Below, piece by piece: positions 38,169 to 47,202 of a stretch of DNA of 64,000 nucleotides. How positions within the stretch are numbered: position 1 is the stretch's first letter; the number at the start of each line of letters is the position of its first letter. A program made the position numbers and the translations under genes. A model generated the notes under the pieces. The model ran no database searches. It saw only the letters and a list, made by a program, of their open reading frames with translations, and was not told the DNA's origin. The DNA comes from Candidatus Bathyarchaeota archaeon (GTDB taxonomy: Archaea > Thermoproteota > Bathyarchaeia > Bathyarchaeales > Bathycorpusculaceae). The stretch is taken from positions 1 to 64,000 of the forward strand of contig JADGNF010000014.1 in assembly GCA_017883615.1 (NCBI GenBank), in the 5' to 3' direction.

Positions 38169-38834
38169 ATGATTAATTCTGAAAACTTTACCAAACGGGT
38201 GAGCGAGCCGAATGGAACTAATGAGGTGACGGCTCGGAAACGGGTTGTTACTGTAGACCATCTGCAAAAGGTGTACGGCACAACAACAGCCGTTGAAGAT
38301 GTCTCGTTCTCTATAGCTGAAGGCGAGATTTTCGGCATCATAGGACCCAACGGGGCTGGCAAAACCACGACGGTTGAATGCATTTCAGGTCTTCGTGTTC
38401 CAGACTCGGGTTTTGTCTCTGTTTATGGTCTCAATCCGAAGAATGATCGAGAAGAATTACGTAAGTGCGTTGGAGTCCAACTTCAGGAAAGCGCACTTCC
38501 TCCACGCATTAAGGTTAAGGAAGCTCTTGACCTGTTTGCATCTTTCTACCCAAACTCACTTGATTCACGTGAGTTGTTGGAGTCTCTTGGAATCAGGGAA
38601 AAACGCAACGCCCAATTCAAGAAACTGTCCGGAGGTCAAAAACAGAGGCTTTCAATTGCGCTGGCGCTTATTGGGAATCCGAAGGTCGCCATTTTAGACG
38701 AATTAACCACGGGACTTGACCCTGAGGCGAGACGTGAAACTTGGGATCTTATCGAGCGCGTTAGGGATCGTGGCGTGACAGTGATTCTTGTAACGCACTA
38801 CATGGATGAGGCTGAAGGCTTTGCGACCGAGTAG
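38169..38834 (+). CDS. ABC transporter ATPase, N-terminal part of a frameshifted gene
   Basis: Walker A GPNGAGKTTT, LSGGQKQRLS, VAILDELTTGLDP, VTHYMDEAEG; stops where a full NBD would continue. Confidence 0.85.
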   Translation: MINSENFTKRVSEPNGTNEVTARKRVVTVDHLQKVYGTTTAVEDVSFSIAEGEIFGIIGPNGAGKTTTVECISGLRVPDSGFVSVYGLNPKNDREELRKCVGVQLQESALPPRIKVKEALDLFASFYPNSLDSRELLESLGIREKRNAQFKKLSGGQKQRLSIALALIGNPKVAILDELTTGLDPEARRETWDLIERVRDRGVTVILVTHYMDEAEGFATE

Positions 38835-38836
38835 CC

Positions 38837-39169
38837 TTGATCAATCATGGAAAGCTAATCGCGCTCGATACCCCTGCCGCCCTTGCTGCCAATGAGGGCG
38901 GCGGTGTTCGCATGCAGTTTGTGCCTTCAGGACCCGTGGATGAGAAGGTTCTAACTGCTTTGCCTGGGGTGACTTCGGTTGAGCACAGTGGAAGCCGGGT
39001 CATTGTTGCTGGCTCCGGCGACTTGACTACCCGAGTGCTTTATGCGTTACTGAAAATGGACGTGAATGCGTCAGATGTCCAGATGAAAAGCGGTTACCTG
39101 GAGGATGCGTTTGTCAAACTCACTCAAACTGACGATAAAACCGTAAAAGTCGAGGTGAGGAAGCAATGA
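38837..39169 (+). CDS. ABC transporter ATPase, C-terminal part of the same frameshifted gene
   Basis: Frame reads LCDRVALINHGKLIALDTPAALAA, the normal continuation after DEAEG, in another frame. Confidence 0.75.
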   Translation: MINHGKLIALDTPAALAANEGGGVRMQFVPSGPVDEKVLTALPGVTSVEHSGSRVIVAGSGDLTTRVLYALLKMDVNASDVQMKSGYLEDAFVKLTQTDDKTVKVEVRKQ

Positions 39170-39942
39170 GCACTCAAGGTTCCGAAGTCAAAGTTCAAAG
39201 AGCCCATAAGGCTTTCTGGGAACTTGTCAAGGTTGAGGGGATGCTCGCTTTGAGAGAACCAGTCGGCGTTATATTCGGCATTGGGCTTCCTGTGTTCTTG
39301 CTAATTATATTTGGTAGCATTCCTGCATTCAGAAATATTGTTCCGGGCACAACGTTATCTGCTTTCGAAGTTTACATCCCGATTCTTATGGTAACCATGC
39401 TGATATTTATCGGACTATTTGGCTTACCCATTCCAATCGTTCGTGACCGTGAGATTGGTTGGCTAAGGCGAATCTCCACCACACCCGTGTCACCGACCAA
39501 GTTATTGGCTGCGCAAGTGACAATTAATCTTATCCTTGCGGGGATAGCATTCACAATACTTACAGTTGGAAGTGTCTTTTTCTTTGGAGTAAATGTGCCG
39601 TTCGAGATTCCTGGATTCATTCTTTCGATTGTGCTGGCAACGATTGCTTTGTTTTCTTTGGGCGTACTTATTGCTGCTGTCGCGCCATCCCAGGGGGTTG
39701 GTACAGGTATGGCGCAGGGGCTTCTATATCCGCTATTATTCTTCGCGGGAATTTACATTCCCATGCAGTTCCTTCCAGGCTATCTGCAAACAATAAGCAA
39801 TTTCACTCCAGTCGGAGCTGCAGTTCAGGCTCTTGATAGTTCTATGCAGGGAACATTTCCTTCGTTCATACCTTTGCTTGTAATGGCAGCTTACGCGATT
39901 GTCTTTGGCTTTATAGCCATTCGTTACTTTAGGTGGGAATGA
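39166..39942 (+). CDS. ABC-2 type transporter permease
   Basis: Six hydrophobic segments; 4-nt ATGA overlap with the ATPase 3' part. Confidence 0.9.
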   Translation: MSTQGSEVKVQRAHKAFWELVKVEGMLALREPVGVIFGIGLPVFLLIIFGSIPAFRNIVPGTTLSAFEVYIPILMVTMLIFIGLFGLPIPIVRDREIGWLRRISTTPVSPTKLLAAQVTINLILAGIAFTILTVGSVFFFGVNVPFEIPGFILSIVLATIALFSLGVLIAAVAPSQGVGTGMAQGLLYPLLFFAGIYIPMQFLPGYLQTISNFTPVGAAVQALDSSMQGTFPSFIPLLVMAAYAIVFGFIAIRYFRWE

Positions 39943-40208
39943 TTTTGCCTCTTGCAATTCCAGTGTCGAAGGCTGATAATCCATGGCCCTCTGCCCATCG
40001 GGACAAAACTAAGTCTGAAGGGCAATCGCTTTCAAGGAGAGTCTGTTTATCGCTTTCTGGTTGCGGAAAACGGCACACCCAAAACGGGAGCACCGCAGCA
40101 ATTAACAAGCCATCAGCCCAAAAAGCAAACCTAAAGTTGTCGTTGTGGCATGTGAAACCGCGGCACTACAACAAAGAGCGACAAAAAGAAACTGCACCCT
40201 TTTCCGCA

Positions 40209-40230
40209 CAATGAATCATATAGTTCATTG
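40209..40230. promoter_or_regulatory. Perfect inverted repeat CAATGAA-N8-TTCATTG just upstream of a TATA-like element (ilvE promoter region)
   Basis: CAATGAATCATATAGTTCATTG followed by gcAAAATATAAG at about 40233-40244. Confidence 0.4.
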
Positions 40231-40289
40231 ACGCAAAATATAAGAAATTTGCAGCCTATAGACAAACGTTCAATTTAGAAGGAATAACA

Positions 40290-41180
40290 ATGGAGCAAGA
40301 ACTTCAAATCTACATAGACGGAAAATACTATCCGAAATCACAGGCAAAAATCAGCGTTTACGACCACGGCTTCCTCTACGGAGACGGCGTCTTCGAAGGA
40401 ATCCGCGTATACAACGGCGTAGTTTTCAAGCTTAAAGAACACATTGACCGCCTGTACTGTTCAGCCCACGCTATAACTCTAAACATACCCTTAACAAAAG
40501 AAGAAATGATGGCCGCTGTCGTCGAAACATTGCGGAAAAACAAGATGAAAGAGTCCTACATTCGCCTCGTTGTAAGCAGGGGCGTTGGCGACTTAGGGTT
40601 AGACCCGCGTAAATGTCCTAAACCCACAGTCATCATCATAACCGATATTATCAACATTCGCTCAGGCAACGCTAAAGAAACAGGCATCACAGCCATGTTC
40701 AGCTGGGTCAGACGAAACCCTGTTGACGCAACAACACACGAGATAAAATCGCTCAACTACCTCAACAGTGTCATGGCAAAAATCGAAGCTAACGCATGTG
40801 GCGTCGACGAAGCCATCTGCCTTGAATCCAGCGGTTGCATTGCTGAAGGTGTGGGCGAAAATGTGTTTATCGTTAAAGACGGCGAAATCTTGACTCCACC
40901 AACCTCAACTGGCGCACTTGCAGGCATAACCGCGGACGTCGTAACCCAACTCTGCGAAAAATTAGGAATCAAAATAACCACTGCCAACTTGACGCCGTTC
41001 ATGATGTTCACCGCCGACGAAGCCTTCTTCACAGGTACAGCCATGGAAATGGTTCCCATACGCGAAGTCAACAAACGCCAAATCGGCAACGCCAAACCCG
41101 GACCTGTTACAAAGCGGTTGATGGCCGAATTCCATAAAGTTATCCAAGATCCTAAGCAGGGCATCGCCGTAAAATACTAA
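40290..41180 (+). CDS. ilvE: Branched-chain amino acid aminotransferase
   Basis: SVYDHGFLYGDGVFEGIRVYNG, IKSLNYLNSVMAKIEA, ECIAEGVGENVF-like motif, FFTGTAMEMVPI. Confidence 0.95.
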   Translation: MEQELQIYIDGKYYPKSQAKISVYDHGFLYGDGVFEGIRVYNGVVFKLKEHIDRLYCSAHAITLNIPLTKEEMMAAVVETLRKNKMKESYIRLVVSRGVGDLGLDPRKCPKPTVIIITDIINIRSGNAKETGITAMFSWVRRNPVDATTHEIKSLNYLNSVMAKIEANACGVDEAICLESSGCIAEGVGENVFIVKDGEILTPPTSTGALAGITADVVTQLCEKLGIKITTANLTPFMMFTADEAFFTGTAMEMVPIREVNKRQIGNAKPGPVTKRLMAEFHKVIQDPKQGIAVKY

Positions 41181-41211
41181 ACAAAAAGGAAGGCAGAAGA
41201 AACTGCCGCAT

Positions 41212-42417
41212 TTATTTCTTCTTTTTCATGAACTGCTCAAGCCCGCTTAACGCTTCTTCCAGCATTGGGACTGGCGGAAGGAAAACTGCCCTAACGTGTC
41301 CAGCGCCGTAGATGGGGTCGAAACCTGAACCGTTCACGACTAGCACGCCGGTTTCCCGGAGGAGTTCGATTACGAATTGCATGTCGGTTTTCCATCTTTT
41401 GCCGACCTCGTGGATTTTGGGGAAAATGTAGAAAGCGCCTTCCGGTTTGGTGCAGCTTATGCCTTCGATTTCGTTGAGGCGTTTCCATGCATAGTCCCGA
41501 CGTTGACGGAGTTTTTCCACGACGTCTTTGATATGATCTTGGGGTCCATTCAGCGCTGCGGCTCCGGCTTTCTGTACGGGGGTGTTAGCGCAGAGGCGTA
41601 TACGACATTCCTTCTCGATTCCTAGCCGGAGATTTTCGAGTTCTGTGCCTTTGCCTTTGAAGTACATGTAGCCCAATCGAAGCCCAGTCATTTGGTAGGC
41701 TTTGGAGAAGCCGTTGAACCCGACGACTGGGACGTCTTTGGCAAGGCTGGCGGTGCTGCAGAATTCTTCTCCGTAGGTTATTTGGTCATAAATCTCGTCG
41801 GAGAGCACTAACAGTTTGTGTTCGGCAGCTACGTCGAGCATTTCTTTAACCATTTTCCTGCCGTAAACCGCTCCGGTGGGGTTGTTGGGGTTAATAATTA
41901 CTAACGCTCGGGTTTTTTTGGTGATTTTTTTGCGGAGGTCGTCGACGTTTGGCTGCCACCCTTCCTTCTCGACGGTTTCGTATGAGACGGGTGTGCCGTC
42001 AAAAAATTTGGTGTAGGAGATGTAAGGTGGGTAAGTGGGTCCAGGGAATAGGATTTCGTCGCCCCTCTCCACTACAGCTGCCAGCGCCATTTGTATGCCC
42101 TCCGAGATGCCCTCGGTAATCAGCACGTCCTGGGGAGAAATGTCGACGTTGTTGACGCGTTTCTCTTTGGAGGACACTGCTTGTCGCAGTTCGAGTAGCC
42201 CCTCCGAGGGAGAATAGTAGTTGCTGTTTTCTTGAACCGCTTTGCAAAGGGCATCCTTGACATGCTGGGGTACAGTGAAGTCAAACGCCGGCGGGTCACC
42301 GATGTTTAGGTAATAGATTTTTCTGCCTTCCTTGAGAACCTGCTCAGCATACGGGATGACGTCTCGTATGGCGTATTCAATGTTAGATGCTCGACTAGTA
42401 ACTTTGATGTTTGCCAC
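41212..42417 (-). CDS. Class I/II pyridoxal-phosphate aminotransferase
   Basis: NPNNPTGAVYGRK, SDEIYDQITYGEEF, NGFSKAYQMTGLRLGYMYF. Confidence 0.93.
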   Translation of the reverse strand: MANIKVTSRASNIEYAIRDVIPYAEQVLKEGRKIYYLNIGDPPAFDFTVPQHVKDALCKAVQENSNYYSPSEGLLELRQAVSSKEKRVNNVDISPQDVLITEGISEGIQMALAAVVERGDEILFPGPTYPPYISYTKFFDGTPVSYETVEKEGWQPNVDDLRKKITKKTRALVIINPNNPTGAVYGRKMVKEMLDVAAEHKLLVLSDEIYDQITYGEEFCSTASLAKDVPVVGFNGFSKAYQMTGLRLGYMYFKGKGTELENLRLGIEKECRIRLCANTPVQKAGAAALNGPQDHIKDVVEKLRQRRDYAWKRLNEIEGISCTKPEGAFYIFPKIHEVGKRWKTDMQFVIELLRETGVLVVNGSGFDPIYGAGHVRAVFLPPVPMLEEALSGLEQFMKKKK

Positions 42418-42624
42418 AGTTTGGCCCTTCAGAAGGCAAACATAACGAGTCTTGGAAAATAAAGTTTACGAGAAAAACCTCATTTTCCAGTTACCTCGAG
42501 AACTACAATTTCTGTGCATGTTTGCCCAGAGCTGAGTTTCGCTGCGATTTTTTGGCGGTTTGGAAGTAGGTTTAAATCCATTTTTCGTCACAGTCTTGGT
42601 GAAGGGTTCTTTTAGGAGTTTGCG

Positions 42625-43914
42625 ATGGCAGATTATGATGTTCTCGTAGTCGGTGCAGGTATCCTTGGCTTATCTACAGCTTACCACATCAAACTCGCAG
42701 ATCCAACGCTGAAGGTCTTAGTCGTGGATAAGAATGTGGCTGCGGGTTTAGGCAGCACAGTTAACAGTGCTGCGGCTTTTCGATGTTTCTTCACTTCCAT
42801 CTCCAACTTTGATTTGGCGGATTCATCGGTTGAATTTTATAAGCATCTGCAGGAAGCGCAAGGCGTAGATCTGAAGCTCCGTTTTTGTGGCTACCTCTGG
42901 TGCTTCACCGAAGAGTCCTACAAGCAAGTGTTTTCCGTTTTAGAAGAGTTGAAAGCGAAAGGGTTTGTTTACAAAGAATACTTGCCGGAAGATTTGTCTC
43001 GACTATTAGGTCTACGCGCGAGTTTTGGTGGGGATCAGGAAGCCCAGCGGCTGGGATTGGGTGATGTTTATCGGGCTGTTTTTGTGCCCAAAGCAGGGGT
43101 AATCGGTGTCATGTCACTTGTACGGTTCTATGAGTCCGAATTTTTGAAGTTAGGCGGCGAAATCCAATTCCGCACCCAAGTGACAAAACTGATTGTCGAG
43201 CCGCGTTTGCCAATAGGATTATCAGGTGAACCGTACTTTTGGCAAGACTCCTATGTTGTAGCCGCCGAAACAACTCGCGGAACAATAAAATCTGGAAAGA
43301 CGGTGGTAGCTACGGGCGCTTGGCTTCCCCAACTCCTCGACCCAGTCGGGATTGAGTGCTTTGTGAAGCCGAGGAAACGCCAGGTTTTCAACGTTAAAGC
43401 AGAAACCGAAGCACTAAAGACTTTGCTTCATATCAAAGACTTCTCTGAGGTAAGCTCCCTACCATTCATCATTTTGCCTAAACCATCGGTTTACTTGCGC
43501 CCTAACCTTGAAAGTGAAAGCTTCAGCGTGGGTTTCGCTGATGAGTTCCCGCGTGCTTACTTGCTGGAGGAACATCCAAAACCTGAAACCGACTTCTACA
43601 AGCACGGGTTATACCCTATCTTCGCAAAGTATCTCCCTCAGTTTGAAGGTGCTGAGTCATCCGGCGGATTCGCAGGCTTGTATGAGATTAACACGTTGGA
43701 TGAGCAGCCGGTCATTTTTGAGGATGATCACGGCATAGTGGTTGTTGGCGGTGGCAGCGGAAGTGGGATTATGAAGGCCGACGCGATAGGGCGCATAGCG
43801 GCGGCGGTTTATGCTGGACATGAGCACGCCATTCTTTTTGGTAATAGACAGTTTCGTGTTAGCGACTTGGGGCTCAGGCATCGGAGGGTGGAACAGGAGA
43901 AACTTGTGATTTAA
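42625..43914 (+). CDS. FAD-dependent oxidoreductase (DAO family)
   Basis: DYDVLVVGAGILGLSTAYHIK, VVATGAWLPQLLDPVG, VVGGGSGSGIMKADAIGRIAAA. Confidence 0.92.
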   Translation: MADYDVLVVGAGILGLSTAYHIKLADPTLKVLVVDKNVAAGLGSTVNSAAAFRCFFTSISNFDLADSSVEFYKHLQEAQGVDLKLRFCGYLWCFTEESYKQVFSVLEELKAKGFVYKEYLPEDLSRLLGLRASFGGDQEAQRLGLGDVYRAVFVPKAGVIGVMSLVRFYESEFLKLGGEIQFRTQVTKLIVEPRLPIGLSGEPYFWQDSYVVAAETTRGTIKSGKTVVATGAWLPQLLDPVGIECFVKPRKRQVFNVKAETEALKTLLHIKDFSEVSSLPFIILPKPSVYLRPNLESESFSVGFADEFPRAYLLEEHPKPETDFYKHGLYPIFAKYLPQFEGAESSGGFAGLYEINTLDEQPVIFEDDHGIVVVGGGSGSGIMKADAIGRIAAAVYAGHEHAILFGNRQFRVSDLGLRHRRVEQEKLVI

Positions 43915-44083
43915 TTGTTCGGCAACTTTTTTTCCGTTCGTAGCTAACTAGAACATAATATTTTGCTAAGTGAATATTGATGTTTGGCTGAAGGAGTGCC
44001 TCTTAAACGTCAGCTTAACGAGTCGCAGATTCTCTGTAACCCTTACGGCACCAGTCGATTGTGACAAGCAGAATTCCAGTTGA

Positions 44084-45559
44084 CTAAGAGCTTTTTTTCT
44101 TTCTTAGTCTGACGGCTCCCGCTGCAACTACCGTTACCACCAACGCAAGAATGGACCATGAGGGAATTTCTGGGATAGGTGGCGTTGGAGAGTTGTTTTG
44201 TGCAGTGCTAGTGGGTTGGATGTTGGGGCTGGGCGTGGAGGTTTGCTCGGGTTGGACAGTTGGAGATGGAGACGGGGCTGGCCTCTCGAACGGTACGTAC
44301 CTGAGATCGGTGCCATAGTTTCCTCCGAAAGCATATAGTTTATCGTTTACATTCACGACCGCGGATGGCGTGTCTCGAGTGGGATTTGGGGCTCCTTTGG
44401 ACCAGCTTTGCTCGTCCGGATTGTAGATTAGTGTTTGGTTGGATCCGACCAAGTAGATGCGTTTGGGCGTGTCGGAGCTGCAGCCGGCAGCAGAGGGAAT
44501 GTATGTGGGTGTTGTTGTCTGGCTCCATCGATTCGTCTTTGTATCAAATATCTGCATGAGCTGAACTGGGATGTCCTGAGTGCCCGCTGGATTACCTCGG
44601 GTGTAACCACCAATAATGTAGACCTTGCCGTCTAAGGAACTAAAAGTGAAGTCATTCACAACCGTAGGAACTGAGGGCAACTCTTGCCAGGAATCAAACT
44701 GTGGGTCATAGACCCAGAACGGGTTGGAAAACACAAAGCTGTAGCCTTGTGAGCTTACCAAGACCCAAGTCCAACCGACGGCGTAGATTCTGCCATCTAT
44801 GGCTGTCAACCGCAATTCGCTGTGCGTTTCTGCTGGCATCGGCGTCTTCCTTTGCCATGTGCTGGTTGCAAGGTCGAAGGCATAGTTATATTTTCTGTCA
44901 AAGTAGTTTTCCATAACATAAGCGACGCCGCCTACACAAGCTACATTTTCCGTACTTGCATTCACCCATGCGCATCCCTGCCTTGTCCGGACGCCGGTGG
45001 CTGGGTTGTAGGAAGTCAGGTTCATTCCAGGATTTTTCATGTAATTGTATATTATGCCTTTATCCTCGAAACTGTAAATTGTTCCGTTCACGACGAAGGC
45101 GTTGTCTACCGCTGGTGTGCCCGGCAAGACCCTCCAAGAGTCTGCAAACGTGCTGGAATTACTCACGTCGAACCTTGTTTGTGCTGAAGCACTGTTGCCC
45201 CAGCTTGACATGCAAGTAAGCATTACGACGTGAGAGCCAAGACTAACATTTATCAATTCGTAAACAAAGAATTGGCTCCCGTAGTCGGAGATGCTCCCGT
45301 AAAGTGTGATTACCTGCTTGCCGTCCAGAAAACAGTTCACCGAACTAATGGTCTCGGTGTTGGAGACTGTGTACCGGCCCGGCGAAGCTATAGCGCAGAC
45401 TTCAACTGTTGTTCCATAAGTCTTGGACTCGGCGGGGGATGTTATGGCGATTGTAGGGGGAGAACCATGAATTCCTGGGTTTCCTATCGCGGCAGGAATT
45501 AATGTTGAAAATACAGTCAAAGTTGAAAGTAGCAGAATGGCTAAACCCAGACGATTTAT
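44084..45559 (-). CDS. Kelch-repeat secreted surface protein with C-terminal PEIPSW-TM-basic anchor (start uncertain)
   Basis: Kelch-like repeats (DGKVYIIGGYTRGN, NDKLYAFGGNYG); C-term PEIPSWSILALVVTVVAAGAVRLRKKKSS; signal-peptide-like codons upstream of the TTG at 45520. Confidence 0.75.
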   Translation of the reverse strand: MNRLGLAILLLSTLTVFSTLIPAAIGNPGIHGSPPTIAITSPAESKTYGTTVEVCAIASPGRYTVSNTETISSVNCFLDGKQVITLYGSISDYGSQFFVYELINVSLGSHVVMLTCMSSWGNSASAQTRFDVSNSSTFADSWRVLPGTPAVDNAFVVNGTIYSFEDKGIIYNYMKNPGMNLTSYNPATGVRTRQGCAWVNASTENVACVGGVAYVMENYFDRKYNYAFDLATSTWQRKTPMPAETHSELRLTAIDGRIYAVGWTWVLVSSQGYSFVFSNPFWVYDPQFDSWQELPSVPTVVNDFTFSSLDGKVYIIGGYTRGNPAGTQDIPVQLMQIFDTKTNRWSQTTTPTYIPSAAGCSSDTPKRIYLVGSNQTLIYNPDEQSWSKGAPNPTRDTPSAVVNVNDKLYAFGGNYGTDLRYVPFERPAPSPSPTVQPEQTSTPSPNIQPTSTAQNNSPTPPIPEIPSWSILALVVTVVAAGAVRLRKKKSS

Positions 45560-45696
45560 CGCTCATTCCCTCGCAATCAAGCTTTTACTCAGAGCGATTT
45601 ATGTCTGAATTTGTTTATGAGGTTTCTTGTAAAGATTTGTTATGTCAAGAATTCTGCAGCAACCAAAGAAACCCTGGGCGGTTATCTGTCGTTTGA

Positions 45697-47139
45697 TTAG
45701 TAGCTCCTTGCGAAGTACGCGATATCTCTTGCTTTCTTCCCGCAGATCAAACAGTCGGTTTTTGGTTCTTCTCTTTCGAATGGAATTACTCGGATTGTAG
45801 CGCCTGTTTCTTCTTTGATTTTTGCTTCGCAATCTGCGCCGCCGCACCATGCTGCCTTCACGAAGCCACCTTTGCCCGCGACGATCTGCTTAAACTCGTC
45901 GTAGGTTTTGACTGAGGTGGTTTTCTCTTCGAGGTTTTGTTTGGCTTTGACGAATAGGTTGCGTTGGATATCTTCAAGCAGTTTCTCAGCTGTTTCAAGT
46001 AGTTCTGTTTCTTTGACGAAGCTTTTCTCTTTGGTGTCGCGTCTGACCATGACGACTTGTTGTTGTTGGAGATCTCGGGGTCCGATTTCGATGCGTATCG
46101 GGACACCTTTGAGTTCCCACTGGTGGAATTTCCATCCTGGCGTGTACTCGCCGCGGTCATCCAGTATGACGCTTAAGCCTTTTTGGGTGAGTTTGTCTGC
46201 GACTTCTTTGGCCTTAGCTGCTATTGCTGCGGGATCGGCGCCTTTGTAGGGAATTGGCACAATCACAACGTGGACTGGAGCGATTTTAGGTGGCAAAACC
46301 AAGCCTTTGTCGTCGCCGTGAATCATAACAAGTGCGCCTATGGTTCGGGTGGTGAGTCCCCAACTTGTCTGCCATACCATGTGGTCTTTTTCGTCTTCGC
46401 CAATGAATTTGATATCGAAGACCTTGGCAAAGTGCTGGCCCAGGTTGTGGCTGGTTCCCATCTGTAGTGCTTTGCCGTCGGGCATCATAGCTTCTAGGGC
46501 GGTTGTGTAGTCGGCTCCGGCGAATTTTTCGCTGTCACTTTTTACGCCGACGATAACGGGGATTGCAAGGTAGTTTTCTATGATGTCGCGGTATTCTCCG
46601 AGTGCGTACATGACTTCTTTTTCGGCTTCTTCTTTGGTTGCATGGGCGGTGTGTCCTTCTTGCCATAGGAACTCTCGGGTGCGCAGGAAGAGTTTGGTGG
46701 CTTTGGTTTCCCACCGGACGATGTTACACCATTGATTAATTTTAAGCGGCAAGTCGCGCCAGCTGCGTATCCACTTGGAAAAAGTGGCGTATATGATGGT
46801 TTCTGATGTGGGGCGAACAGCCAGCTTCTCTTCCAGCGGCGTGTCTCCACCCTGTGTAACCCAAGCCACTTCAGGTGTGAATCCCGCAAAATGTTCTGCT
46901 TCTTTTTTGAGGAAGCCTTCGGGGATGAACATGGGGAAGTAGACGTTCCGGTGTCCAGTTGCCTTAATTTTTTTGTTGAGGACTTCCTGGATTCTTTCCC
47001 ACATGGCGATGGCGTCTTCGCGTATAATCATGCAGCCTTTTATGGGGGCGTAGTCGGCTAAACCTGATTTGAGTATGACTTCTGTGTACCACTCGCTGAA
47101 GTCTTCGTTTTTCTTGACTGTTACTCCAACATCCGACAT
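45697..47139 (-). CDS. proS: Prolyl-tRNA synthetase (archaeal/eukaryotic type)
   Basis: VRPTSETIIYATFSKWIRSWRDLPLKINQW, FLRTREFLWQEGHTAH; start re-assigned to ATG at 47139. Confidence 0.95.
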   Translation of the reverse strand: MSDVGVTVKKNEDFSEWYTEVILKSGLADYAPIKGCMIIREDAIAMWERIQEVLNKKIKATGHRNVYFPMFIPEGFLKKEAEHFAGFTPEVAWVTQGGDTPLEEKLAVRPTSETIIYATFSKWIRSWRDLPLKINQWCNIVRWETKATKLFLRTREFLWQEGHTAHATKEEAEKEVMYALGEYRDIIENYLAIPVIVGVKSDSEKFAGADYTTALEAMMPDGKALQMGTSHNLGQHFAKVFDIKFIGEDEKDHMVWQTSWGLTTRTIGALVMIHGDDKGLVLPPKIAPVHVVIVPIPYKGADPAAIAAKAKEVADKLTQKGLSVILDDRGEYTPGWKFHQWELKGVPIRIEIGPRDLQQQQVVMVRRDTKEKSFVKETELLETAEKLLEDIQRNLFVKAKQNLEEKTTSVKTYDEFKQIVAGKGGFVKAAWCGGADCEAKIKEETGATIRVIPFEREEPKTDCLICGKKARDIAYFARSY

Positions 47140-47202
47140 AACTATCTCTCCTTTTGATTCTATTCGCAGCAATATAACCGTAACGCAACTCGCTAAGGCA
47201 GC

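Noticed and set aside
39933-40214. Overlapping ORFs after the ABC permease (39933..40214 and 39952..40134)
   Set aside because: No recognisable domain, low-complexity composition, and two competing frames; more likely intergenic or a decayed remnant.
45502-45696. 64 aa plus-strand ORF between the Kelch gene and proS
   Set aside because: No motif, overlaps the upstream/signal-peptide region of the Kelch gene in antisense.
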